NCBI RefSeq assembly: GCF_024808255.1
Contig: NZ_JANTYS010000002.1
Location: forward strand, 310,001-374,000
Source of the DNA: Mucilaginibacter dorajii
GTDB taxonomy: Bacteria > Bacteroidota > Bacteroidia > Sphingobacteriales > Sphingobacteriaceae
Direction: 5' to 3'
Length of the DNA stretch: 64,000 nucleotides
Shown: positions 33,325 to 43,454 of the stretch, piece after piece
Position numbering within the stretch: the first letter of the stretch is position 1
Layout: every line of letters starts with the position of its first letter
Position numbers and translations under genes: made by a program
The notes under the pieces: model-generated
Databases searched by the model: none
Told to the model about the DNA's origin: nothing
The model's input: the letters and a program-made list of their open reading frames with translations, nothing else

Positions 33325-35391
33325 TTAATTTTTGCTTTGCAGCAGCAAGGCGTAAATTTTCTTAAAAAGCATATCCGAAAAAAACGGTTTAGGGATAAAG
33401 TCATCCATCCCTATTTCAAAGCATTTTTCCATTTCGCCCAACATGGTATGCGCTGTCATGGCAATAATTGGGATATTACTTTTATGGTTTTGCCAGCCTC
33501 TTATTTGCCTTGTTGCTTCATAGCCGTCCATTTCGGGCATTTGTAAATCCATTAATACAATATCGTATTTTTGGTTACGTACCTTAAATACAGCAATTTT
33601 ACCATTTTCGGCTGTGTCTGTTTCAAATCCCCTTTTTTGTAAAATCTTAACAATCAATGTTCTATTCATCGGGTTATCGTCAACAATTAAAACCCGGGGC
33701 TTTGTTATACTAAATAGTTCCTCTTTTGTTGCAGTGTCTACCTCAGCGGACTCAGTCCACCCTTTGCGGTTGCTAACCTTCAGGAACGATAGCTTGAAAT
33801 GAAACTCAGATCCATTGCCGGGCGTACTGTTCACATATATGCTTCCATCAAGTAATTTCACCAATTGTTTTACAATACTTAGCCCCAATCCGGTACCTCC
33901 AAACTTATGCCCGTTATCTATGGACGCCTGTTCAAAATGATCAAATATTCTTTCCTGCTGATCAACCGGAATCCCAATACCGGTATCTTTGATACTAAAC
34001 TCAAGCTCCACATATTCGGGATGATTAGCTGTGCAGTTAACGATTACCATAACTTCTCCCCGCTCGGTAAACTTTACAGCATTTGAAAGCAGCTTAATCA
34101 ATATCTGGTTCACCCTGCTTTTATCGCCCAAAACAACTTCGGGCACGGTACTATCAATAAAACAGTTTAAATTGATATGCTTTGCCATTGCAATTGGTTC
34201 TATGTCGGCCAGTATAGCATAAATCATGTGATTTAGACTAAAAGGGTGAGTTTCCAAAACAATATCTCCCGATTCAATTTTTGAAAACTCCAGGATATCA
34301 TTTAAAATTACCAGTAATTCATTACCAGCTTTTATAAGCATGTTGGTATACTCCAGCTGCTCCTCGTCAGTTAATGAATCTTCCAGTAAATGAGCAAAAC
34401 CAAGTACCACGTTCATCGGGGTTCTTATTTCGTGACTCATGTTCATTAAAAAAAGCTGCTTTACTTTTTCTGATGCCAACACCCTTTCTTTTTCCTTTTT
34501 AAGGCTTTCCTCATGCTGCTTTATCTCATAACTGTTTTGTTCAAGCTTATCTGTCATTTGATTAAAAGCATTGGCAAGCAAACCTATTTCGTCTTTTGAA
34601 TAAACTTTCACCCTGCTGGTTAAGTTTCCCTCACTGATCAAATCCGCGCCGTTAATAATCGCTTTTAAGCCTTTTCCAATACCATTACTTACCGATATGG
34701 TTATTAAAATACTGGTAGTACCAATAGTTACCGACAGTGTAAGCAATATCTTAAGTACCAGATCTTCCAGCCAGCGGGCACCTTCGCCAAGCGTAAATGA
34801 AAACCCATCTTCCATTTCGGTAAGCTGTTTATTGATGAGTTTTATGTTTTCAAGCGATTTATCGATGTCTTTTTGTGAAGCTCCACTATTTATTTTATGA
34901 TGCAGTTCTTCGCTTATTTTTGTCAGTTGGCCTATAATAGGTTCTGCATTCTCCCAAAGTTTAAACGCCTTATTAATATAATAAACACGATGAAAACGTT
35001 GCACCAGCTTAATCATTCCGTTAATATCATCGGGATGATTGCGGCCATCAAGAAAGCCCTGTCTTGCCTTTTCCATATCGGGGGGTGGCAATAATAAGGC
35101 AAGACGCGCATTCCTATCACCCAACGGAACTTTTAAGTAGTGTTTAAATGCCTCATAATCTGCCACATTGTGTGAGTGGGCATATTGACTTAAGGCCGCT
35201 GTGGCATCCTTTTCGGCCTTTGACCACATTCCCTCCCCGGCAACAAATGACCTTACAGCAGATAATGTAGTAACGGCAAAATAAAGTGTAAAAAGCTCTA
35301 TAGTTACCAATGCAGCCATTATCCCTACGGTAAAATACAGCTTTTTGGCTATAGAAATATCTTTTAATCTATTCCTGGAAAACAAAATCAT
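33325..35391 (-). CDS. Hybrid sensor histidine kinase with receiver domain
   Basis: A 688-residue membrane kinase. Helix 1 is at about residues 17-42, a periplasmic four-helix-type domain reaches about 208, helix 2 spans 210-235, and HAMP follows to about 290. HisKA has His320 (MSHEIRTPMNVVLG), and HATPase has N437 (LLSNAVKF), D469 in IKDTGIGIP and GGTGLGLSIV. The C-terminal receiver has acidic residues D571/D572, phosphoacceptor D615 (LMDLQMPEMDG) and K668. All key residues are present. No separate DNA-binding regulator is beside it, so the output partner is elsewhere. Confidence 0.95.
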   Translation of the reverse strand: MILFSRNRLKDISIAKKLYFTVGIMAALVTIELFTLYFAVTTLSAVRSFVAGEGMWSKAEKDATAALSQYAHSHNVADYEAFKHYLKVPLGDRNARLALLLPPPDMEKARQGFLDGRNHPDDINGMIKLVQRFHRVYYINKAFKLWENAEPIIGQLTKISEELHHKINSGASQKDIDKSLENIKLINKQLTEMEDGFSFTLGEGARWLEDLVLKILLTLSVTIGTTSILITISVSNGIGKGLKAIINGADLISEGNLTSRVKVYSKDEIGLLANAFNQMTDKLEQNSYEIKQHEESLKKEKERVLASEKVKQLFLMNMSHEIRTPMNVVLGFAHLLEDSLTDEEQLEYTNMLIKAGNELLVILNDILEFSKIESGDIVLETHPFSLNHMIYAILADIEPIAMAKHINLNCFIDSTVPEVVLGDKSRVNQILIKLLSNAVKFTERGEVMVIVNCTANHPEYVELEFSIKDTGIGIPVDQQERIFDHFEQASIDNGHKFGGTGLGLSIVKQLVKLLDGSIYVNSTPGNGSEFHFKLSFLKVSNRKGWTESAEVDTATKEELFSITKPRVLIVDDNPMNRTLIVKILQKRGFETDTAENGKIAVFKVRNQKYDIVLMDLQMPEMDGYEATRQIRGWQNHKSNIPIIAMTAHTMLGEMEKCFEIGMDDFIPKPFFSDMLFKKIYALLLQSKN

Positions 35392-35456
35392 CGGTTTGGT
35401 TTACGCTATTATTGACTCTTTTTGAAAAACAAGGCAGCTACTAAAGGTAGCATATA

Positions 35457-35488
35457 TTGCACATAAAAAACACATGTACCTACATTTG
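35457..35488 (+). promoter_or_regulatory. Promoter of the exonuclease-DUF294 operon
   Basis: TTG at 35457-35459 and TACATTTG at 35481-35488 are 21 bases apart, within the usual 17-23 base range for Bacteroidota -33/-7 promoters. The start site would fall near 35495, giving a leader of about 75 bases before the TTG start at 35569. Confidence 0.62.
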
Positions 35489-35568
35489 AATGGAATGAAT
35501 AATTATTAAATCAGCCTATTTTTTTGACTGCCGATTGGTATTTCGTCAAGTCAAACGTTACGGAGTGA

Positions 35569-36339
35569 TTGAATCCCCGTCGACTTTTAACAGAATTAAT
35601 TACATTTGAAAACAGCAACAGCAACCCGGCAAACCAATTGAACGATTATCTTTTATTTATCGACACAGAAGCATCGGGCTTACCCATAAAATGGGATCAA
35701 CCCTACAGCGCCGATGAAAACTGGCCCCATGTGTTGCAGGTGTCATGGCTTATTTACGATAAGCATAAACAAATCATTAAACAACAGGATCATTATATCA
35801 ACGAAAATGGTGTTACAATAACACCTGCAGCTTCAAATATCCATGGCCTTACTCCGCAGTTTTTAACACTAAACGGCAAACCTATGGCCCAGGTATTGCA
35901 ATTACTGGTTGCCGATGTACAGCAATATCAGCCTATGCTTACAGGCCATTTTATCCGGTTGGATTATTACCTGCTTGGCGCGGCCTTTTACCGCTCTGCA
36001 ATGGAGAACCCGCTAAATAAACTGCCGGTTTTTTGCACTATGGTAGCCACCACTCAATTGATAAACAGACCGCTTACGCGCCATTTACGATTGGAAGAGT
36101 TGTACTATATGCTGTTTGGCAGCAATTTGCAAAACCAACATAATGCCCTGCATGACGCTGAGGCTACAGCAGCCTGCTTTTTTGAGTTGCGCCATCGTGG
36201 CGAAATATCTGATAAAAGTATCAGAGACCAAAACCGGGATTTTGAACAACAGCGTGACCCAACCAAAAAACAAAGCGGCTGCCTGATACCCGCGTTAGTG
36301 ATCATATTATTAGTGGCTATCATCATTTACAGCTTATGA
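35569..36339 (+). CDS. DnaQ-like DEDDh exonuclease with C-terminal membrane anchor
   Basis: A 256-residue protein with a DnaQ-type exonuclease domain: D32 and E34 in FIDTEASGLP, D132 in GHFIRLDYYLLG, and H191 with D196 in HNALHDAEAT complete a DEDDh active site. A hydrophobic helix at about 239-255 near the C-terminus suggests membrane tethering, unusual for this family. The start is TTG directly after an in-frame TGA. The stop overlaps the ATG of the next gene (ATGA). In other bacteria an exonuclease of this type is found beside DUF294 proteins, as here. The substrate is not known. Confidence 0.8.
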   Translation: MNPRRLLTELITFENSNSNPANQLNDYLLFIDTEASGLPIKWDQPYSADENWPHVLQVSWLIYDKHKQIIKQQDHYINENGVTITPAASNIHGLTPQFLTLNGKPMAQVLQLLVADVQQYQPMLTGHFIRLDYYLLGAAFYRSAMENPLNKLPVFCTMVATTQLINRPLTRHLRLEELYYMLFGSNLQNQHNALHDAEATAACFFELRHRGEISDKSIRDQNRDFEQQRDPTKKQSGCLIPALVIILLVAIIIYSL

Positions 36340-38243
36340 GCAACCGACTGGAATTTCTGAAAACTATTGCCCCCTTCAATGCCCTGCCGGTAGATGTATT
36401 GGAAGGCGTGGCCCAACAGCTACAGGAAATTAGCTATCAAAAAGATGCGGTGATTTATCAGCAGGATATCACCATGATGAAAGGCGTTGATATTATTGTT
36501 GAAGGCAGCTATGAATCTTTTTTTTATGATACTACAGGCAATAAACGCCTCATAGAGCACCATCAACCAGGCTTTTGTTATGGCGGCGTTTCGGTATTGT
36601 TAAACAGGCGACGCTCCTTACGCATGGTGGTAGCTAAAAAAGGGACAGTGGTTTATTTTTTGCATCGGCGAGATTTTCGCGTGCTATGCAAAACCTACGA
36701 AGATTTCTTCCTGCATTTTACTGCCGAGTTTGGCAAGCGGATGCAAAATGAAGAGTTTGTACACTTTTTTAAGCAACCGGCTTCCTTTGCCGAAAGCTAT
36801 ATAGCTTCTGAGCAATTATACTCGCGCCGTATTGAAAGTGTTGAGTACCGGCAGGTAGTTTCATGCGACGGGCAAACACCTGTATTTAAGGTAGCCCAAC
36901 TGATGGCTGCGCAAAAAACCAGCTGCCTGTTTGTACTGGATGACAATCAAAAAATTGTTGGCTACGTAACCGACATTACACTTCGCGATAAAGTAATAGC
37001 CCAACAGCAGGATACCGGCGCAGCCGTAAGCTCGGTGATGGATGCCCCCATAGTAAGCATAGGCGCCGATGCCTTTGTTTACGAGGCCTTGCTGATGATG
37101 TTTCAAACCAAAACCCGTTACATTCTCATTCAAAAAGAGGGCGCGTATGTGGGCTTTATCAGTCGTAACAAACTGTTAAGCGAACAAGCCCAATCGCCAT
37201 TGGTATTTATACAGTCTGTTAAGCTGGCTTTATCAACCGATGAATTGAAGCGCAAATGGCAAAGTGTACCGCAATTTGTAACCCAGTTGCTTGGCCGCGG
37301 TGTTAACGCCGAAATTGTAAACCAGATTATAACTACCATTGCCGATACCATTGCTCAAAAAGTAATTGAAAGTGTAATTACTCAAATTGGCCCGCCCCCC
37401 GCCAAGTTTGTGTTTATGGTGCTGGGCAGTGAAGGCCGTAAAGAACAAACCTTTAAAACCGACCAGGACAACGCCATTATTTATGAAGATAAGGCAAATG
37501 AGCACCGCGAAGAGGTACGCGCTTACTTCCTTGACCTGGCAACCCGTGTATCTACCGATTTAAACCACATTGGTTTTGTGTATTGCACCGGCGAATTCAT
37601 GGCTCAAAACCCCAAGTGGACACATTCGCTATCACATTGGAAACGCAATTATGAGTACTGGATGGATGAATCGATCCCCGAAACGGTTATCAACTTCTCT
37701 ACCTTTTTTGACTGCCGCGCCATTTATGGCGAAAGCGCTATTATGGATGAATTGCGGGAGTTTTTAGATAAACGGCTGCAGCATCCCTTAGACAAGCTAT
37801 TTTTCCACATGGCAAAAAACGCGCTGCAATATGAGCCACCATTAACGTTTTTCAACAACATCCGCACCTTTAAAAAGGATAGCCGCGAGGTTTTTGATAT
37901 CAAAAGAACCATGAGCCCCATTGTAGACCTGGTACGTGTGTACGCCCTCAAAAACCGTGTTTTTGAAGTAAACACCGGCGAACGTTTAAAGACCCTGAAG
38001 GCAAAAGGTATTTTTTCCGAATCGGAATACCATGAGCTCATCCAATCGTACTATTTTCTGATGAACTTGAGACTAAAAAAACAAACCGAGCAGATCATCC
38101 AGGACCATACCGAACCTGATAACTATATAGACATTTCCCAGCTTTCAAAAATTGAACGTGTTACCCTCAAGGAGATCTTCAAGATCATTGAAAACTTCCA
38201 ATCAAAAATCAAGGTATCATTTACAGGGAGTTTGTTGAGTTGA
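36336..38243 (+). CDS. cNMP-binding/CBS/DUF294 putative nucleotidyltransferase
   Basis: A 635-residue protein with an N-terminal cyclic-nucleotide-binding fold (about 10-130), a CBS pair (about 160-285), a DUF294 nucleotidyltransferase-like domain with GSEGRKEQTFKTDQDNA near residue 366, and a helical DUF294 C-terminal domain (about 490-630). The GSEGRxE-x5-TDQDNA motif is that of GlnD-like nucleotidyltransferases, so it could modify a protein partner with a nucleotide. Its start overlaps the exonuclease gene by 4 bases, and the pair is conserved elsewhere, which supports a joint role in signal-responsive nucleic-acid processing or carbon regulation (inference). Confidence 0.85.
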   Translation: MSNRLEFLKTIAPFNALPVDVLEGVAQQLQEISYQKDAVIYQQDITMMKGVDIIVEGSYESFFYDTTGNKRLIEHHQPGFCYGGVSVLLNRRRSLRMVVAKKGTVVYFLHRRDFRVLCKTYEDFFLHFTAEFGKRMQNEEFVHFFKQPASFAESYIASEQLYSRRIESVEYRQVVSCDGQTPVFKVAQLMAAQKTSCLFVLDDNQKIVGYVTDITLRDKVIAQQQDTGAAVSSVMDAPIVSIGADAFVYEALLMMFQTKTRYILIQKEGAYVGFISRNKLLSEQAQSPLVFIQSVKLALSTDELKRKWQSVPQFVTQLLGRGVNAEIVNQIITTIADTIAQKVIESVITQIGPPPAKFVFMVLGSEGRKEQTFKTDQDNAIIYEDKANEHREEVRAYFLDLATRVSTDLNHIGFVYCTGEFMAQNPKWTHSLSHWKRNYEYWMDESIPETVINFSTFFDCRAIYGESAIMDELREFLDKRLQHPLDKLFFHMAKNALQYEPPLTFFNNIRTFKKDSREVFDIKRTMSPIVDLVRVYALKNRVFEVNTGERLKTLKAKGIFSESEYHELIQSYYFLMNLRLKKQTEQIIQDHTEPDNYIDISQLSKIERVTLKEIFKIIENFQSKIKVSFTGSLLS

Positions 38244-38498
38244 TGAACTGGTGGTAATTGGTATCTTCATTTGAGTTTTAATAAAAAAAATTTACTCCAG
38301 GCATTTAAGCTAAATTAAATCTCCCCGAAACTACTATACTTCGGAAGCTTTCAAGTAGCACTATATCTATATGACCATAGGCAGTTAGGATTGGTTATTC
38401 GCAAAAAAAGACACCACCCTGATACTCAACAGAAAATTCACAATAACAAAAAAAATAAACCTGTATCTTCGATCCTTTAAAAATGTTTGGCCTAAATT

Positions 38499-41400
38499 AT
38501 GCACAGGAAATTATTGATAGTAGGGTTTATTTGCCTTTTGTGTATAAAAACGCTGATATTGCATGGGCAAACCATCACAGCCTCAAATGCCACAGGTACT
38601 ATTACCGGTTGTGTGGGTTCTGTTTCTGCAAGTCCCAACCTGCAGCAAATTATTGTTAACGGTAGTGGTTTATCATCAAATATTACGGCAACCGCGCCCG
38701 CAAACTTTGAAGTATCATTAACAGCTGCCGGCACTTATGCCAATACCATTACCTTACCGCAAACAGGTGGAACCATTTACGTACGCTCTGCAGCTACCGC
38801 ACCGGCAGGAAGCCCCTCGGGCAATGTAAGTTTTTCATCAGCAGGCGCAAACCTGCCCAAAGTACAGGTAACGGCTACTATAAAAGCGCTGCCTGTGGTT
38901 AACGTAGTAAGCGGCCAAACAGTAATTGGCGGTAATTTAACAACGCCTGTTAATTTTACCGGTACCGCGCCGGCTTACCAGTGGACCAACAGCAATCCCA
39001 GCATCGGCATTGGTGCCAACGGCTCTGGCAATATCCCCGCGTTTACCGCGATAAATACAGGCACCACTCCGGTAACTGCAAATTTTATAGTTACGCCGGT
39101 ACCTGCCGGATTTATTTTTACGGGCAATGCAAACAGCAGTACAGTTTCGATGGTCAATACCGGTAATAATACTGTTACAGCAACAATACCCGTTGGCAAA
39201 GGCCCCTATGTTACATTGGTAAACCCTAACCAACGCGAGGTTTATGTGAGCTGCTTTTACCAAAATGAACTTGATATTTTAGATGCTTTAACAGGCAGCG
39301 TCATCACTAAAATTGCGGTAGGCAACAATCCGGAGTTTATGGCCATCAGTCCCGACGGGGATAGGTTGTATGTGTTAAATATCGGCGGGGCCAGCGTTTC
39401 GGTTATCAATACCGTAACCCACGTTTTAAGCGCTACCATACCCATCGGCCCTACGCCAGAATTGCTGGTTGTAAGTCCAGATGGAAGTCGTTTGTATGTG
39501 GTAACCTATGGCACCAACGGTTCTGGTCCTACATATGTTATTAATACAGCCACCAACGCGATAATTACCACGCTTACCCTCCCCCCCGCTCCCATAGGCA
39601 TAACTGTTAATAAAAATGGTAGCCGGGTTTACGTTACACATGGTAACGGAATGAGCGTAATCAACGCCACCAACAACACCGTGATAACTGATATTCCTTT
39701 GGGTTCCTTCCCGCTGCAACCGGTTCTGAATGCCGATGATAGCCGGATATATGTCGCTAATGAACTATCAAACAATGTTTCCGTTATCAACACGGCCACC
39801 AACAGTGTAATTGTTACCATTCCCACCGGCAACTATAGCGCCGGCTGCGCACTATCGGCAGATGGGCAACTACTATACGCCGTTAACCGGGTATCACAGT
39901 CAGTAAGCGTAATCAGCACGGCCAGCAACACCGTGGTTAATACCATTCCGGTAAGTGGTTCACTGGATAACCCTGTAATAAGCCCCGATGGCACACGTTT
40001 ATACATTACAGATGATGGCTCCAATGTTATCCATGTTATTAATACAGCCACCAACACGCGCATTACGGATATCCCGGTTGGCTTAAATCCGCTTATCACC
40101 GGCAATTCAATTAGCATAGGCAGCGGCTGTACTGGCAGCCCCATAGTATTTACCATTACAGTTAACCCGGCTGTACCTGTTATTACAGCATGGGGGAGCC
40201 CAAATGCTGTTGCCACTTCCTATGGTACGCCATCGGCCGCGGCAAGTTTTACGGTATCGGGCACCAACCTGTCGGCGGGTATCACCGTTACACCGCCGGC
40301 TGGTTTTGAGGTAAGTACAAACAATTTAGACTTTGGCAGCACCGTAACAGTTGGCGGCCCTAATATTACCGGCACCTTTACCATTTATATCCGGTTGGCT
40401 ACGCAAACCAACGTTGGGATGTATAGCGGTAATATTGCATTAAGCAGCAATGGCGCTGCAAGTGTAAACGTAAATATGCCCATTAGCCAGGTATCCCCTG
40501 CTATTCTGAATCTTACCGGTACCTATAACAAATTGTATGGCGATGTTACGCCCGATTTTACACTTTATTACAATACGCCTAACTTCACTTTTAACCTGGC
40601 CGGCCTGCGCAACGGCAATACCTTTAAATCTGTCAAATTTGCCTTCGGCGATGGCGCCGCCAGCACCGACCCGACAGGTGTATATGCAGGCTCGGTAACG
40701 TTGTCTGACTTTGAAGGTGATAACGGTTTCCTGGCTGCTAACTATACGATTAACTATTTCCCGTTTGACCTTGTTGTACTGCCGGCTCCAATCACCATCA
40801 CCACCGCAAATGTAAACAAGCCCTATGGCACCACATTAGCAGACCAGCCTGCTTCAACCAATTTTACCGTAACAGGTTTAAAGAATAACGAAACGATTGG
40901 CAATGTGAAGATAAGCTACGGATCCGGCGCTTTGGCATCAGCACCACCGGGTTTGTACCCTGGATCGGTTGTGCCATCGGGTGCTACGGGAGGCACCTTT
41001 TCGCCCGACAATTATAGTATCACTTACCAACCCGCCAACCTTACCGTTAATACCCCCCCGCCACCGGCTATAACCTATACAGATTTGCCATCGGCGCTTC
41101 AAACCGTTTATGGCACACCATCTGTAACTACGAGTATCCGGGTATCGGGTGCAAACCTTGCTACCGGCATCACCATAACCCCACCCACTGGGTTTGAGAT
41201 CAGTACCGATAATAGCAACTTTGGCAGTAACATCACCCTTACACCCAATACCACTGGCACTGTAATAACAACAACAATTTATATCAGGCTATCGGCAATT
41301 ACACCGGCAGGCAATTATGCGGGTAACCTGGCGTTAAACAGCCCCACTGCCGGCATCATTAACGTTCCGCTTAAAGGGACTGTGATTCCGGCACCGCTTA

Positions 41401-42179
41401 CTATTGCAGCCAAACCGGCAATTAAAACTTATGGGGCTACACTCGTGGGCGGTGCCGGATCAACCGCGTTCACAACAACCGGTTTGCAAAAGGGCGAAAC
41501 TGTTGGATCTGTTACTTTAACATACGGGTACGGCTCGGCAGCGGGCAACCCCATAGGAGTTTATAACGCCTCGTTGATTCCATCTGCCGCTACTGGTGGT
41601 AGTTTTAATGCTGCCAATTATACTATTACTTATAACCCGGCCGGCATTACTGTTAATCAAGCTTCACTCACCATAGCGGCCGACAATCTATCAAGGGCTT
41701 TTATAGCGCCAAATCCAACACTAACCGTAACATATGCCGGTTTTGTTAATAACGAAGGGCCGGAACAACTTACCGTGTTACCCACGGTGGCTACTACGGC
41801 TGTTCTCACCTCGCCGGCAGGACAGTACCCCATTACGGCCAGCGGTGCCCTCTCTGCCAATTATGTCATCAGCTATATAAACGGTACGCTAACTGTTTAC
41901 GCGGCTCCGCAAAACATCAAAATACCCAATGCTTTTACACCCAATGGCGATGGTGTTAACGATTTGTGGAACATTAAAGACCTGCAATATTACCCCACCT
42001 GCACCGTGGAGGTTTATGCCCGTTACGGCCAACATTTGTACCATTCCCGTGGCTACAGCCAGGCATGGGATGGCACTTACAACAGCCAGCGGTTACCCGT
42101 TGGCACCTATTACTACATCATCAATTTAAATGATGGCACCTCAACCAAGCTTTCGGGCTATGTAGCTATTTTAAAATAG
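38499..42179 (+). CDS. Large T9SS-secreted protein with YVTN propeller and MBG-type repeats
   Basis: A 1226-residue protein with an N-terminal signal peptide (LLIVGFICLLCIKTLILHGQ). Residues about 205-530 are a seven-bladed YVTN beta-propeller (blades such as VSVINTATNSVIVTIPTGNY). Ig-like and MBG/YDG-type domains follow (TANVNKPYGTTLADQPAS and TYGATLVGGAGSTAF). The last 85 residues form a gliding-motility-type C-terminal domain (FTPNGDGVNDLWNIKDL to SGYVAILK), which is the type B signal for secretion by the type 9 system. It should be displayed or released at the cell surface as an adhesin or matrix protein. The MBG units are imperfect repeats of one another. Confidence 0.9.
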   Translation: MHRKLLIVGFICLLCIKTLILHGQTITASNATGTITGCVGSVSASPNLQQIIVNGSGLSSNITATAPANFEVSLTAAGTYANTITLPQTGGTIYVRSAATAPAGSPSGNVSFSSAGANLPKVQVTATIKALPVVNVVSGQTVIGGNLTTPVNFTGTAPAYQWTNSNPSIGIGANGSGNIPAFTAINTGTTPVTANFIVTPVPAGFIFTGNANSSTVSMVNTGNNTVTATIPVGKGPYVTLVNPNQREVYVSCFYQNELDILDALTGSVITKIAVGNNPEFMAISPDGDRLYVLNIGGASVSVINTVTHVLSATIPIGPTPELLVVSPDGSRLYVVTYGTNGSGPTYVINTATNAIITTLTLPPAPIGITVNKNGSRVYVTHGNGMSVINATNNTVITDIPLGSFPLQPVLNADDSRIYVANELSNNVSVINTATNSVIVTIPTGNYSAGCALSADGQLLYAVNRVSQSVSVISTASNTVVNTIPVSGSLDNPVISPDGTRLYITDDGSNVIHVINTATNTRITDIPVGLNPLITGNSISIGSGCTGSPIVFTITVNPAVPVITAWGSPNAVATSYGTPSAAASFTVSGTNLSAGITVTPPAGFEVSTNNLDFGSTVTVGGPNITGTFTIYIRLATQTNVGMYSGNIALSSNGAASVNVNMPISQVSPAILNLTGTYNKLYGDVTPDFTLYYNTPNFTFNLAGLRNGNTFKSVKFAFGDGAASTDPTGVYAGSVTLSDFEGDNGFLAANYTINYFPFDLVVLPAPITITTANVNKPYGTTLADQPASTNFTVTGLKNNETIGNVKISYGSGALASAPPGLYPGSVVPSGATGGTFSPDNYSITYQPANLTVNTPPPPAITYTDLPSALQTVYGTPSVTTSIRVSGANLATGITITPPTGFEISTDNSNFGSNITLTPNTTGTVITTTIYIRLSAITPAGNYAGNLALNSPTAGIINVPLKGTVIPAPLTIAAKPAIKTYGATLVGGAGSTAFTTTGLQKGETVGSVTLTYGYGSAAGNPIGVYNASLIPSAATGGSFNAANYTITYNPAGITVNQASLTIAADNLSRAFIAPNPTLTVTYAGFVNNEGPEQLTVLPTVATTAVLTSPAGQYPITASGALSANYVISYINGTLTVYAAPQNIKIPNAFTPNGDGVNDLWNIKDLQYYPTCTVEVYARYGQHLYHSRGYSQAWDGTYNSQRLPVGTYYYIINLNDGTSTKLSGYVAILK

Positions 42180-42283
42180 TTGTTAGTTGTGCAGCAAAAG
42201 CTACGCAAAGCATCCACATCCACCAAACCAAAAAACGCCGGTGGTTATTCAATATTAGTTGTTAGTTTGTACATTTATCTATT

Positions 42284-43264
42284 ATGAGAAATTCACTGCT
42301 TTTAACCTGCAATCAAGCATCCCGCTTTATGCGGATGCAAGTCATTTTTTGTTTATTGCTGGCTTCGGCAATACAAGTACTGGCGCAAACAACAAAAGAT
42401 ATTCCGGTAATTGGCCGTTGGGACATTACAATTGATAAGGCGGGTAAAAGCCTGCCATCGTGGCTGGAGGTGCAAAAATCTGGTACTCATACGCTGATTG
42501 GCCGCTTTACCTATGCATTTGGCAGTGCCAGGCCCATTTCTGAAGTTAAGCCAGATGGCGGCAAATATAGCTTCTCTATTCCCCCGCAATGGGAAGAAGG
42601 TACCAGGAATATGGATTTTGAGGTTGAGGTTGTAAACGATAATCAGATAAAAGGCACTATGGTTTACACCGATGGCCTGACTTATAATTTTACCGGTGTA
42701 CGTGCCCCCTTGCTTGCCAAAACCGCAACGCCTGTTTGGGGCAAACCTGTTAAATTATTTAATGGCAAAGACACCAAAGGCTGGCATACCGACGGCAAAA
42801 ACCAATGGACGGTAGAAAACGGCATCCTGCGCAGCCTGCATTCGGGAGCCAACCTCATCACCGATAAAAAATTTACTGATTTTAAACTCCATATAGAGTT
42901 CAGGTATCAAAAAGGCAGCAACAGCGGCATTTACCTGCGTGGCCGATATGAGGTACAGGTAATTGACACCAAAACCGGCGCGCCGGAGCCTATCAACAAC
43001 CAGTTTAGCGCCATTTACGGTTTTTTGCCGCCCAACAAAATGATGGCTAAAGATGCCGGCCAATGGCAAACCTATGATATTACACTGGTTGGCCGCTTAG
43101 TTACCATAGTGGCCAACGGCACTATGGTGATATGCAGGCAGGAAATTCCGGGTATTACCGGCGGTGCTATTGACAGCAAAGAAGGCGAGCCAGGCCCCAT
43201 CCTGATACAGGGTGATCATGGGCCTATTGATTACAGGAATATCGTGATAACGCCGGCAAAATAA
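42284..43264 (+). CDS. DUF1080 (3-keto-disaccharide hydrolase-like) secreted protein
   Basis: A 326-residue protein with a signal peptide ending LLLASAIQVLAQ; ATG at 42284 gives a long signal and ATG at 42332 a standard one. Residues about 40-145 form a small beta-domain, and 155-325 are a DUF1080/concanavalin-like fold (VKLFNGKDTKGWHTDG, GSNSGIYLRGRYEVQV and GDHGPIDYRNIVI). Members act as hydrolases on keto-sugars or glycosides in the periplasm or at the surface. No neighbouring sugar gene gives the substrate. Confidence 0.85.
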   Translation: MRNSLLLTCNQASRFMRMQVIFCLLLASAIQVLAQTTKDIPVIGRWDITIDKAGKSLPSWLEVQKSGTHTLIGRFTYAFGSARPISEVKPDGGKYSFSIPPQWEEGTRNMDFEVEVVNDNQIKGTMVYTDGLTYNFTGVRAPLLAKTATPVWGKPVKLFNGKDTKGWHTDGKNQWTVENGILRSLHSGANLITDKKFTDFKLHIEFRYQKGSNSGIYLRGRYEVQVIDTKTGAPEPINNQFSAIYGFLPPNKMMAKDAGQWQTYDITLVGRLVTIVANGTMVICRQEIPGITGGAIDSKEGEPGPILIQGDHGPIDYRNIVITPAK

Positions 43265-43276
43265 GGGGCAACGAAA

Positions 43277-43307
43277 GACTTACGAAGTTTTTAAAACTTC
43301 GTAAGTC
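43277..43307. terminator. 31-base hairpin shared with 57348-57376, probable terminator
   Basis: The palindrome ACTTACGAAGTTTT...AAAACTTCGTAAGT folds into a 14-bp stem with a 1-base loop. It lies 13 bases after the DUF1080 stop, between convergent genes. An identical 29-base core lies at 57348-57376, so it is a repeated hairpin that may serve as a terminator. Confidence 0.7.
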
Positions 43308-43318
43308 TGGCCTCTAAC

Positions 43319-43410
43319 GTCATGCCGAATTTATTTCGGCACCCCATATGCTAAGTTTACTTCATGCGAGTGAACTGTGCTGTGGGGTGCCGAAATAAAT
43401 TCAGCATGAC
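43319..43410. repeat. 92-bp inverted-repeat element
   Basis: 28-base arms at 43319-43346 and 43383-43410 are reverse complements with one mismatch; each arm begins or ends GTCATGC and includes ATTTATTTCGGCACCCCA. A 36-base centre separates them. The structure resembles a REP/MITE-like element. It lies between the convergent genes at 42284 and 43455 and encodes nothing. Confidence 0.85.
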
Positions 43411-43454
43411 TTCTATTGTTTAGCTTGTCATCCCCTCGTTCACGTTTACACATC

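Noticed and set aside
38499..42179. Exosortase sorting signal in the large secreted protein
   Set aside because: Its C-terminal domain is of the T9SS type B kind, not an exosortase signal.
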